A program made the position numbers and the translations under genes. Of a DNA stretch of 64,000 nt, positions 1-7,648 are shown piece by piece. The stretch comes from Alphaproteobacteria bacterium. Its GTDB lineage: Bacteria; Pseudomonadota; Alphaproteobacteria; Bin95. The DNA is taken from assembly GCA_020638555.1 (NCBI GenBank), contig JACKII010000004.1, positions 186,001-250,000 on the forward strand. The letters are read 5' to 3'. Each line of letters opens with the position of its first letter. Positions within the stretch are counted from its first letter, which is position 1. Under the pieces are notes generated by a model. The model was not told where the DNA came from. It worked only from the letters and a program-made list of their open reading frames with translations, and searched no databases.

Positions 1-512
1 GCCACAGCGTGAACGCCGCCGGCTTCACCATCCATTCCGCGGTGCACATGGCCCGCCACGACCTGAAGGTGGCCGCGCACACGCACACGCCCGCGGGCAT
101 GGCGGTCTCGGCGCTGGAGGAAGGGCTGCTGCCGCTGACGCAGAAATCCATGCGCTTTTATGGCCGCACCGCCTATCACGGCTTCGAAGGCCCGGCGCTG
201 GACCTGGACGAGCGCGAGCGCATCATTGCCGACTTCGGCAGCGACAACCACACCATGATCCTGCAAAACCACGGCATCATGGTCTGCGCCGGCTCGGTGC
301 GGCAGTGCTGGACGCGCCTTTACACGCTGGAAAAGACCATGCAGGCGCAATTGCTGGCTATGGCCTCCGGCGCGCCGCTGCGCCTGCCGCCCAAGGACGC
401 CTGCGAGAAGGTGGCCGCCCAATGGGACAAGGGCGACGACACCTACCGCCAGGACGGCTGGGAAAGCCAGTTGCGCCTGCTCGACCGCGCCGATCCGACC
501 TGGAAGCATTGA
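1..512 (+). CDS. Class II aldolase/adducin family protein, 5' truncated by the window edge
   Basis: The reading frame is open from base 3 and ends at TGA 510-512, so the N-terminal part lies outside the window. What remains is the C-terminal two thirds of a class II aldolase/adducin domain. The paired zinc ligands lie in AAHTHTPAG and the third histidine in LQNHGIM. It aligns along its whole length with the three following genes, for example in AAGFTIHSAVHMARHDL. Known members catalyse retro-aldol cleavage, decarboxylation or epimerisation of phosphorylated sugars or related hydroxyacids. The substrate here is unknown. The next paralogue starts 15 bases downstream, so the two are probably cotranscribed. 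Confidence 0.9.
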   Translation, partial: HSVNAAGFTIHSAVHMARHDLKVAAHTHTPAGMAVSALEEGLLPLTQKSMRFYGRTAYHGFEGPALDLDERERIIADFGSDNHTMILQNHGIMVCAGSVRQCWTRLYTLEKTMQAQLLAMASGAPLRLPPKDACEKVAAQWDKGDDTYRQDGWESQLRLLDRADPTWKH

Positions 513-527
513 GGAAGGCGCCGAACC

Positions 528-1331
528 ATGAGCGTGACCGCAATGAGCGTGCCGACCCGGACGGGCGTGCGCGAGCAAGTCAGCGATGCCGAGTGGCAGA
601 CTCGCGTCGATCTGGCCGCCCTCTACCGCCTCGTCGCCCATGAGGGCATGACCGACTTGGCCGCCACCCATATTTCCGCCCGTGTGCCGGGGCCGGAGGA
701 TCACTTCCTCATCAACCCCTATGGCCTGATGTACGAGGAAGTCACCGCGTCCAACCTGGTCAAGGTGGACATGAACGGCGAAAAGGCGATGGAGAGCCCG
801 TTCCCCGTGAACCCGGCCGGCTTCACCATCCATTCCGCCGTGCACATGGCCCGGCCGGACGTGCAGTGCGTCGTCCACACCCATACGGCCGCCGGCATGG
901 CCTTTGCCAGCGTCGAGACCGAATTGCTGCCGATCAGCCAGACCGCCGGCTATTTCTACAAGCATATCGGCTATCACGCCTGGGAAGGCATCAGCACCAA
1001 TCTGGACGAGCGCGAGCGGATCGTGCGCGACCTGGGCAGCCATCGCGGCCTGATCCTGCAAAACCACGGCCTGCTGGTCGCCGGCCCGACCATCCCCGCC
1101 GCCTGGGTGATGATTTACCAGCTGGAACGCATCTGCCGCACGCAGCTCGAAGCCATGGCCGCGGCGCGCGCGATGGGCAAGGACGTGGTGGTCATGCCGC
1201 CGGAAGTCGCCGACAAGACCGTCGAGAGCATGAGCCGCAACTTCCAGAACGCCGCCGAGGGCAGGACCAATTTCGATTGGGAAGCCTATCTGCGCATGCT
1301 GGACGAGACGGACGACAGCTACCGGCATTGA
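528..1331 (+). CDS. Class II aldolase/adducin family protein
   Basis: This 267-residue protein is a complete single-domain class II aldolase/adducin family member. Zinc-binding His117 and His119 sit in VVHTHT and His180 in LQNHGLL. The N-terminal motif EWQTRVDLAALYRL is shared with its neighbours. The start at 528 is supported by GAGGAAG a few bases upstream; a second in-frame ATG lies at 543. It is the second of four tandem paralogues on the same strand, most likely a duplication array with diverged specificity. Family members act on small hydroxylated substrates in the cytoplasm. No substrate can be assigned from sequence. Confidence 0.92.
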   Translation: MSVTAMSVPTRTGVREQVSDAEWQTRVDLAALYRLVAHEGMTDLAATHISARVPGPEDHFLINPYGLMYEEVTASNLVKVDMNGEKAMESPFPVNPAGFTIHSAVHMARPDVQCVVHTHTAAGMAFASVETELLPISQTAGYFYKHIGYHAWEGISTNLDERERIVRDLGSHRGLILQNHGLLVAGPTIPAAWVMIYQLERICRTQLEAMAAARAMGKDVVVMPPEVADKTVESMSRNFQNAAEGRTNFDWEAYLRMLDETDDSYRH

Positions 1332-1353
1332 CCCCGGACATCGCCCGACCGCC

Positions 1354-1455
1354 GTCATTGCGAGTCCCGGACTCGGGTCCGGGGCGAAGCAATCCGGCAA
1401 CAGGCTCCGGATGCAACGACTGGATTGCTTCGTCGCTTCGCTTCTCGCAATGACG
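1354..1455 (+). repeat. Palindromic intergenic repeat, family 1, copy 1
   Basis: The element begins GTCATTGCGAG and ends CTCGCAATGAC, so its ends are inverted repeats. Inside are GCGAAGCAATCC and GGATTGCTTCGTCGCTTCGC. It can fold into a long imperfect hairpin. A second copy lies at 2323-2428, in the next gap of the same aldolase array. Elements of this look are common between genes in alphaproteobacteria. Confidence 0.85.
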
Positions 1456-1512
1456 ACAAGTGGGGGCTCGAAGCGATGTCGAACAGGTGAACCAGAAAGA
1501 GGAAGCCTCACC

Positions 1513-2304
1513 ATGCCCGCCACCGCCGTTGCCACCGTGCCCAGCCTGAAGGGCAAGGTCAGCCCCGAGGAATGGGAGACGCGGGTCGAACTCGCGGCCT
1601 TTTACCGTCTGGTCGCCCAGCATGGCTGGGACGATCTGGTCGGCACCCACATCTCCGCCCGGGTGCCGGGAACGGACGGCAAGCACTTTCTGCTGAACCC
1701 CTATGGCCTGCTGTTCGACGAGATCACCGCCTCCAGCCTGGTGAAGGTGGATTTCGACGGCCAGGTGCTGCATGAGAGCGCCTATCCGGTGAACGCGGCC
1801 GGCTTCACCATCCATTCCGCCGTGCTCGCCGGGCGCGAGGATGTGGTCTGCGCCGCGCACACCCATACGGTCTCCGGCATGGCGCTCTCGGCCGTGCAGG
1901 GCACACTGCGCCCAGTGCATCAAAAGGCGCTGCGCTTCCACAACGCGCTGTCCTACCACCCCTATGAGGGCATTGCCGACGACCCCGAAGAATGCGCACG
2001 GCTGCAACGGGACCTGGGCGAGAACGATGCCATGGTGCTGGAAAACCACGGGCTTCTGACCTGCGGCCGCACCATCCGCGGCGCCTGGGCGCTGCTCTAC
2101 AATCTGGAGAAATGCTGCCAGGTGCAGGTGGCGCTGGAAGCCGCCGGCGGCGCCATTGTCGAGCTGTCCGACGACATCAAGGAAAGCACCTACCGGCAAT
2201 TCCAGCGCACGCTGAAACACAACAAGCAGGGCGGCAGCAAGCTGGACGGCTGGGAAAGCTCCCTCCGGCTGCTAAAAAAGGCCGATCCCAGCTTTTTGCA
2301 CTGA
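1513..2304 (+). CDS. Class II aldolase/adducin family protein
   Basis: Third paralogue of the array, 263 residues. The frame stays open upstream into the palindromic repeat. I place the start at ATG 1513 because GAGGAAG lies just upstream and the protein then matches the N-termini of its neighbours (KVSPEEWETRVELAAFYRL). Zinc ligands are His116 and His118 in AAHTHTVSG and His179 in LENHGLL. HSAVLAGRED replaces the HSAVHMAR stretch of the other copies, so the active-site entrance may differ. The reaction is presumably aldolase-like on a small hydroxylated substrate; the substrate is not assignable. Confidence 0.92.
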   Translation: MPATAVATVPSLKGKVSPEEWETRVELAAFYRLVAQHGWDDLVGTHISARVPGTDGKHFLLNPYGLLFDEITASSLVKVDFDGQVLHESAYPVNAAGFTIHSAVLAGREDVVCAAHTHTVSGMALSAVQGTLRPVHQKALRFHNALSYHPYEGIADDPEECARLQRDLGENDAMVLENHGLLTCGRTIRGAWALLYNLEKCCQVQVALEAAGGAIVELSDDIKESTYRQFQRTLKHNKQGGSKLDGWESSLRLLKKADPSFLH

Positions 2305-2322
2305 TCGCCCCCGCCATCAGGC

Positions 2323-2428
2323 GTCATTGCGAGCCCCGATCCGGGGCGAAGCAATCCAGACCGAAGGCTCCACCACGCTCGAACGCCAAACTGGATTGCG
2401 TCGCCGCCTGCGGCTTCTCGCAATGACG
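2323..2428 (+). repeat. Palindromic intergenic repeat, family 1, copy 2
   Basis: It begins GTCATTGCGAGCCCCG and ends CTCGCAATGAC, with CGAAGCAATCCAG and CTGGATTGCGTCGCC inside. It is the same hairpin-forming element as at 1354-1455 and occupies most of the gap between the third and fourth aldolase genes. Confidence 0.85.
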
Positions 2429-2456
2429 GCGACCCAAGAAACGGAGACCGAATCCC

Positions 2457-3254
2457 ATGCCCCTCGACTATCTCGACATCGACCCCGCACCCTCCGTCAA
2501 GGACCAGGTCTCGCCGGAGGAATGGGAGATCCGGGTCGAACTGGCGGCGCTCTATCGCCTCGCCGCGCGGCACGGCTATACCGACCTGGGCGGCACGCAC
2601 TTCTCCGCCCGGGTGCCGGGGCCGGACGACCATTTCCTGCTGAACCCGTTCGGCATGATGTTCGCCGAGATCACCGCGTCCTCGCTGGTGAAGGTGGACG
2701 TGGACGGCGAGGTGCTGCTGGACGCCGGCGGCCACGGGGTCAACGCCGCCGGCTTCACCATCCACTCGTCGGTGCACATGGCCCGGCACGACCTGATCTG
2801 CGCCGCGCACACCCACACCGTGGCCGGCATGGCGGTCTCGTGCCTGCAAGACGGGGTGTTGCCGCTGACCCAGCACGTGCTGCGCTTTTACAACCGGCTC
2901 AGCTATCACGACTATGAGGGGCCGGCGACCAATCTGGACGAGCGGGAGCGCATCGTCGCCGACCTCGGCACGAACAACAATATCGTGCTGCGCAATCACG
3001 GCCTGATGTGCTGCGGCCGCAGCGTGCCCGAGACCTGGCGCAACCTGTTCGCGCTGGAGAAATCCTGCGAGGCGCAGTTGCAGGCCATGGCCATGGCCAA
3101 CGCCTCCGGCCGGCCGCTGGTGTTCGTGCCGGAGGCCGTGGCGCAGGAAACCAGCGACAAGGTCGAGGCCCGCCACGGCAAGGACACGGTCAGCCGCGAC
3201 TGGCCGACCCAGCTGCGCCGCCTGGACGCGGAAGAGCCGGACTACGCCACTTAG
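2457..3254 (+). CDS. Class II aldolase/adducin family protein
   Basis: Fourth and last paralogue of the array, 265 residues. His118 and His120 (AAHTHTVAG) and His181 (LRNHGLM) match the zinc triad of the family. Its opening DQVSPEEWEIRVELAALYRL closely resembles the second and third copies. GGAGA upstream of ATG 2457 supports the start. It ends before a stretch of about 350 bases that holds only repeats, so this is probably the end of the transcription unit. The substrate is unknown; the array may serve several related hydroxyacids or sugar derivatives. Confidence 0.92.
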   Translation: MPLDYLDIDPAPSVKDQVSPEEWEIRVELAALYRLAARHGYTDLGGTHFSARVPGPDDHFLLNPFGMMFAEITASSLVKVDVDGEVLLDAGGHGVNAAGFTIHSSVHMARHDLICAAHTHTVAGMAVSCLQDGVLPLTQHVLRFYNRLSYHDYEGPATNLDERERIVADLGTNNNIVLRNHGLMCCGRSVPETWRNLFALEKSCEAQLQAMAMANASGRPLVFVPEAVAQETSDKVEARHGKDTVSRDWPTQLRRLDAEEPDYAT

Positions 3255-3329
3255 ACGGACCGGTCATTGAGTCCGGCGCGAAGGAGCACCAGCACAGGCC
3301 AGCGGCAGTCAGACACGCACCCCGCCTCC

Positions 3330-3450
3330 CCTCCCCACCTCTCCCGCGCAGGCGGGAGCCCATGCCTGGGCGCTGCTCCCAGAGTCCGGACTTTGGGGGA
3401 AACACTCAGGCATGGCCCCCGCGTCAAGCGCGGGGCGGTGAGAAGAGATG
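3330..3450 (+). repeat. Palindromic repeat, family 3, copy A
   Basis: CGCGCAGGCGGGAGCCCATGCC and a later GGCATGGCCCCCGC form the inverted arms around a centre containing GAGTCCGGACTTTG. Related copies lie at 27236-27345 (inside a gene), 38705-38815 and 50880-51000. It is non-coding here. Confidence 0.8.
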
Positions 3451-3476
3451 AGAGGCGCGCTTCCGACAAGCCCCAT

Positions 3477-3595
3477 ACCCCGGACAGTGCGGAGCGCCGG
3501 TCCGAGGCCGGTGTCGTCGTGCGAACACGGGCGAACGCGGTGTTCGAAGGAGGACACCGGTCCCGGCGCTCGCCTCCGGCTCGGCCGGGAAACAG
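3477..3595 (+). repeat. Palindromic repeat, family 2, copy
   Basis: The element has the family plan: CCCGGAC-GTGCGGAGCG, then GGCCGGTGTC, a GCGAACAC...GTGTTCGAAGGA inverted core, ACACCGGTCCCGG, and a closing CCGGGAAACAG. With the family 3 element before it, it fills the 347-base gap between the aldolase array and the convergent ycjF gene. I see no gene there. Confidence 0.8.
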
Positions 3596-3601
3596 GCCGG
3601 A

Positions 3602-4699
3602 TCAGTCCGATGGATCGTCGCGACCCTGACGGTCCTCGCGACTGCGGCCCAGCACCTGTTGCGCCAGGCCGGCGGTGCTGGGGCGCGGGGTGGCGTTGAA
3701 GGGCATCGGCCGGCACGCCTCCAGGGCGGCCAGGCCGACGCGGATGGTGAGCAGGGCGTTCACCGCCCCCTCGCCCACGCGTTTGGCGACACCCCGCACC
3801 AGGCCGCCGGCAATGGCCTCCGGCGCGAACTGGCCGATCGTGTCCATGCCCACCGCCGCCACCAGCGCCACCAAGGTACGGCGGAACAGGGTGCCGCTGG
3901 CCAGCAGGCCGGGGCGCAGGCCCTGCACCTCCGCCACGCGGCGGACGACGCTGAGGCAAAGCCACAGCACCGCGACCGCGTCCAGCACCGGATTGTGGCT
4001 GATCGCGGTCAGCACGGCGGCGCGGCGGGCAATGGTGCGGATTTCGGCGACCGCGGCCCGGTCGAGCGGTGCCACCACCGTCTGCTCGTAGAGCGCCAGC
4101 CGGTCGGCGGCATCGGGAATGTCCTCCCGCGCCTCGCGGTAGCGGGTCAGCGCCCAGGCAAGGTCGGGACGGGCCGCGTGCAAGGCTTCGAGTTGGCGCA
4201 ACGCGGCCTCCGTGGCGGCGCTGTCGGTGCCGCCCTCGGCCCGTTCCACCGCCGCGCGCAGGCGGGAACGGCCGCGGATGCGGGACAGCGTCAGCACCTC
4301 GCGCCCGATCAAGCCGGCTATGCCCAGCGCGATCAAGGCCAGCGAGGCGGCGGTCAGCAAGGCCAGCGGCGAGCCGGTGCCGGCCACCGACAGGGCGCTG
4401 TCCACCAGCCAGGCCAGCACGGCGGCAAGCCCCAGGCCCAGCCCGGCCAGCACCAGCCGCCAGAGCCACGACCCGCCCCGGCTAAGCCGTTGCGGCGCCA
4501 GCGTGGCGGCGACGGTGGCCTCCGCCTCGGCCCGGTCCTCGGCGTCGCGCCCGTCCTCCGGCCAGCGATAGGCCTCCGGATCGGCGGCGGCGCGGCGCTC
4601 GGTGGGGCGCTCTGCCGGGTCGGCGGCGGTTTCTGCCGACGGTCGCGCTGCGGCGGCGCGGCGATAGGGGCCGGGCGATCCCGGTCGGGCGTCGCTCAT
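3602..4699 (-). CDS. ycjF: YcjF-like (TIGR01620/UPF0283) inner-membrane protein
   Basis: This 365-residue protein has a long Ala/Pro/Arg-rich N-terminal cytoplasmic stretch (about residues 1-75). Two hydrophobic segments follow at about 80-135 (WLWRLVLAGLGLGLAAVLAW and a second helix), ending in a GREVLTLSRI-type junction. A further hydrophobic region lies near 240-300 (NPVLDAVAVLWLCLSVVRRV). This is the layout of the YcjF family. Its start overlaps the end of ycjX by four bases (ATGA), so the pair should be translationally coupled. In enterobacteria ycjX and ycjF sit with the phage-shock genes. The molecular role is not firmly known. Confidence 0.85.
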   Translation of the reverse strand: MSDARPGSPGPYRRAAAARPSAETAADPAERPTERRAAADPEAYRWPEDGRDAEDRAEAEATVAATLAPQRLSRGGSWLWRLVLAGLGLGLAAVLAWLVDSALSVAGTGSPLALLTAASLALIALGIAGLIGREVLTLSRIRGRSRLRAAVERAEGGTDSAATEAALRQLEALHAARPDLAWALTRYREAREDIPDAADRLALYEQTVVAPLDRAAVAEIRTIARRAAVLTAISHNPVLDAVAVLWLCLSVVRRVAEVQGLRPGLLASGTLFRRTLVALVAAVGMDTIGQFAPEAIAGGLVRGVAKRVGEGAVNALLTIRVGLAALEACRPMPFNATPRPSTAGLAQQVLGRSREDRQGRDDPSD

Positions 4700-6081
4700 G
4701 CCAGCATGTCTCCCAGCAGGAATTCAACGGCGCGGTCCATGCGCAGCGACGGCGGACCGCGATCCGGCCGCACCGTGCCCGGCATCGGCCGGAAGGCGAC
4801 GGGCACCAGACGGTCGCCGCCCGCCTCCGCCAGCGAGGCCGGCAGGCTGCCGGGCAGCACCTCCTCGACCCGGTCGCTGTCCAGCGGCAATCCGGCCAGG
4901 CCCGGCCAGCGGCCGGACGGCGTTTCGACCTCGATTTCCTGGGTGACGCGCAACGCCGCCAGCGCCTCGGTGCGGATGCGGGCGCCGGCAAAGGACAGGC
5001 GCCGGCCGGTCTCACCCACCAGCGCCTCCAGCAAGGCGGCGAGCTGGGCGTGGTCGGCGGCGGGCAGGTGATCGGCCTTGGTGGCGGCGAACAGCACCCG
5101 GCTGATGCGCCGGCCGAACAGCAGCGACAGCCACGAGCCCTCGCCATGGCGGAAGGCGCCCAGCGTGCCCTCGATGGCGGTTTTCAGATCGGCGAGGCTT
5201 TCCTGCCCCGCCGCCAGATGCTCCAGCAGGTCGACCAGCACCACCTGGCGGTCGATGCGTTGCAGGTGGTCCTCGAAGAAGGGGCGGGCGATCTCGCGCT
5301 TGTAGGATTCGAACCGGTCGGCCATCAGGCGGGCAATGCTGCCGCGCTCGGCGCGCGCCGGCAGGTCCGGCAGCGGGAAGAAGGTCAGGGCCGGCGCTCC
5401 GGCCATCTCGCCCGGCAACAGGAACCGGCCCGGTTGCAGCACCGAATAGCGCTCCGGCGCGTGGCGCGCCGCCTGGAGATAGGCGTGATAGGCGGCGGCG
5501 GCGCGGATCACCGCGGTCTCGTCCACCGGCCCGGCGGGGTCGAGCGCGCCGACCAGTTCCAACCACTCCCCGGCCAGCCGCTCACGCCCGCCGGTGCGCG
5601 CCTGCGCCACCGCCTGCCTGGACCACTGGGCGTAGTCGAGACCCAGCAAGGGCAGATCCAGCAGCCATTCCCCCGGATAGTCGACGATATCGAGGTGCAG
5701 GGTGCGGTCGCGTTCGAAGCCGAACATCAGCGGCGAGCGGAAGCGGATGGAAAGGCGCAGCTCGCTGACGGCCCGGGTGCTGTCCGGCCAGCGCGGTGGC
5801 CGGTCGACGCTGCCGATCAGGTCCTGCATCGCCGCCTCATAGCCGAAACGCGGCACCGAGCCGCCGGGCATCGGCCGCAGCAGTGCGGTGTCGAACCTGT
5901 CCTCGGCGATCACCGAGAGACGGCCGAGGCGGGTCGGGTGCAGCAGATGGTGCACAAGGGCAGCAATGAACACGGACTTGCCGGCCCGCGACAGGCCGGT
6001 CACCCCCAGGCGCACGCGCCGATCCAGGACCTCGCCGGCTTCCGCAAGCCAGTCCTCAACTTGATGAACAATGTCTGTCAT
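4696..6081 (-). CDS. ycjX: YcjX family P-loop ATPase/GTPase (DUF463)
   Basis: This 461-residue protein carries a clear P-loop GLSRAGKS at residues 29-36, followed by VFIAALVHHLLHP. Further family-typical segments are LDIVDYPGEWLLDLPLL and LFAATKADHLP, the latter resembling a nucleotide-specificity NKxD-type element. Length and order match YcjX proteins. It is the upstream gene of a two-gene leftward operon with ycjF. Family members are linked to envelope-stress genes in gammaproteobacteria, but no pspF or pspA homologue is visible in this window. Confidence 0.88.
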   Translation of the reverse strand: MTDIVHQVEDWLAEAGEVLDRRVRLGVTGLSRAGKSVFIAALVHHLLHPTRLGRLSVIAEDRFDTALLRPMPGGSVPRFGYEAAMQDLIGSVDRPPRWPDSTRAVSELRLSIRFRSPLMFGFERDRTLHLDIVDYPGEWLLDLPLLGLDYAQWSRQAVAQARTGGRERLAGEWLELVGALDPAGPVDETAVIRAAAAYHAYLQAARHAPERYSVLQPGRFLLPGEMAGAPALTFFPLPDLPARAERGSIARLMADRFESYKREIARPFFEDHLQRIDRQVVLVDLLEHLAAGQESLADLKTAIEGTLGAFRHGEGSWLSLLFGRRISRVLFAATKADHLPAADHAQLAALLEALVGETGRRLSFAGARIRTEALAALRVTQEIEVETPSGRWPGLAGLPLDSDRVEEVLPGSLPASLAEAGGDRLVPVAFRPMPGTVRPDRGPPSLRMDRAVEFLLGDMLA

Positions 6082-6165
6082 GGGCGGGATATGGGGCGTG
6101 GCTCTTCGGGTTGCGATACGCGCGATTAGCAGCGCGGGCGGTTGGAGGGCTTATCGGGCGCAGAT

Positions 6166-6297
6166 GTCTCCCGGCCGCCGCAGAGCGGTGGGCCGGGACC
6201 GGTCGCTCTCGCGAACACCGGCGGCGACGGTGTTCGAAGGATGACGCCGGCCCCGGGTCTCGGCTTCGCCGCGCCCGGGGAATATCGGCGCTCCGGG
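6166..6297 (+). repeat. Palindromic repeat, family 2, copy
   Basis: It contains GGGCCGGGACCGGTC, CGCGAACACC, GTGTTCGAAGGATGACGCCGG and a CCGGGG-rich tail ending GGCGCTCCGGGG. It fills most of the gap between the Rieske oxygenase gene and ycjX and abuts the stop codon of the oxygenase gene at 6300. Confidence 0.8.
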
Positions 6298-6299
6298 GT

Positions 6300-7559
6300 T
6301 CAGACCCGCATGGCCTCCATGATCTCCGGATAGGCGTCGAAGTCGCCGTCGGCGTCGATCACCACCGAGTGCGAGCGCACGCCGTAAAGCCCGCCGCCCT
6401 GCGCCGCCGCCGGCTCCTCGCCTGCCTGCAACGCCTTGGCCGCGCCCAGCAGCAGCCGGCGCATGCGGATCACCGCGGTGTCCGACGTGCCCAGATGTTC
6501 GCGCGTGCGGTCCGAGATGGGGCCGGCGCTCTCGACCATGGCCGCGTCCTGGGCCCGGATGCCAGCGATGCCGCTGAAGGTCTGGGTGCGCTGCACCTCG
6601 CGGTCGATCAGATAGTCGTTGCCGGCGTTGGCGACCGGCGTCAGCGTGCCGGGGATGCGGGCGGCGTGCTGCGCCTCGCCCCGTTCCCAGCGTTGCACCT
6701 CGTCCTCGGAGACCGGCCCGTCGGTGCGGTAGGAGACGCAGAGGATCGAGCAATGGGTGTCGTCGGACGGCACCCACATGCGGAACGACCGCGCCTCGCC
6801 CGGCACCGGCGCGATCATGGTGTAGAACGGGAGATACCACTGGTTCATGCGCCAGTAATAGCGGCCGTCATCGGTCTGCCGGCGCGCGCCGAGCACCATG
6901 CCGTAGTCGGTGTCGACCACCTTCCATTTCGGCGCGCGGTCGCCGGCAAAATAGGCGCCGGTCAGCGCCGTTTTCTGCTCCGTGGTCTTGTTGACCAGCG
7001 AGTGCAGGAAGCTGACATGGGCCGAGTCGATCTCGCCCTCGACGCACTGGGCATAGTTGCAGTCCTGCACCCAGCGGCTGGCGTATTGCTGCTCGGCCGG
7101 CAGGTCCATCCATTCGAAACGGGGCGGCTCGCCCATCCGCTCCGGCGGGCCCATATAGGCCCAGACGACGCCACCCAGTTCGCGCACCGGATAGGCTTTG
7201 AGCCGGACCTTGGTGCGGAAATTGCTGTCCGGCGGCTCCGACGGCATGTCGACGCAATTGCCGTCCACGTCGAATTTCCAGCCGTGGTAGAGGCAGCGGA
7301 TACCGCAGTCCTCGTTGCGGCCGAAAAACAGGCTGGAGAGGCGATGCGGGCAGTGCTCGTCGACGACGCCGACCCGGCCCTCGGTATCGCGGAAGGCGAT
7401 CAGCGGCTCGCCCAGCAGGCGCACCCGCACCGGCGTGCAGTCCGGCTCCGCGATCTCGCGGGCAAGCAGCACCGGCATCCAGAAGCGGCGCATGAGCGTG
7501 CCCATGGGCGTATCGGGGCCGACCTGGGTCAGCAGGTCGTTGTCTTCGCGTGACAGCAT
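6300..7559 (-). CDS. Rieske [2Fe-2S] ring-hydroxylating oxygenase, alpha subunit type
   Basis: This 419-residue protein has an N-terminal Rieske domain with Cys70-x-His72 (EHCPHRL) and Cys89-x2-His92 (CLYHGWKFD). A catalytic domain follows, with the mononuclear-iron motif EGEIDSAHVSFLH at about residues 175-190. The opening MLSREDNDLLTQVGPDTPMG and overall length resemble phthalate 4,5-dioxygenase-type oxygenases. Such enzymes hydroxylate or O-demethylate aromatic acids and need a separate reductase. None is adjacent; the ferredoxin-reductase-like gene at 19336 is a possible but unproven partner. It is read leftward between repeats and the MscS-type gene. Confidence 0.9.
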   Translation of the reverse strand: MLSREDNDLLTQVGPDTPMGTLMRRFWMPVLLAREIAEPDCTPVRVRLLGEPLIAFRDTEGRVGVVDEHCPHRLSSLFFGRNEDCGIRCLYHGWKFDVDGNCVDMPSEPPDSNFRTKVRLKAYPVRELGGVVWAYMGPPERMGEPPRFEWMDLPAEQQYASRWVQDCNYAQCVEGEIDSAHVSFLHSLVNKTTEQKTALTGAYFAGDRAPKWKVVDTDYGMVLGARRQTDDGRYYWRMNQWYLPFYTMIAPVPGEARSFRMWVPSDDTHCSILCVSYRTDGPVSEDEVQRWERGEAQHAARIPGTLTPVANAGNDYLIDREVQRTQTFSGIAGIRAQDAAMVESAGPISDRTREHLGTSDTAVIRMRRLLLGAAKALQAGEEPAAAQGGGLYGVRSHSVVIDADGDFDAYPEIMEAMRV

Positions 7560-7648
7560 GGCGGGCGGCCCTCCTCCCGGTCCGAATTTCGAGACCCGAG
7601 TATGGCGAGCCCGCCCGCCGCTGCAAAGACGTTGTGTCCCGCCCGCGC

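Noticed and set aside
3659..5071. Long plus-strand frames opposite ycjF and ycjX, and similar frames opposite most genes
   Set aside because: In GC-rich DNA the strand opposite a real gene often lacks stop codons. These frames have low-complexity translations rich in Arg, Gly and His.
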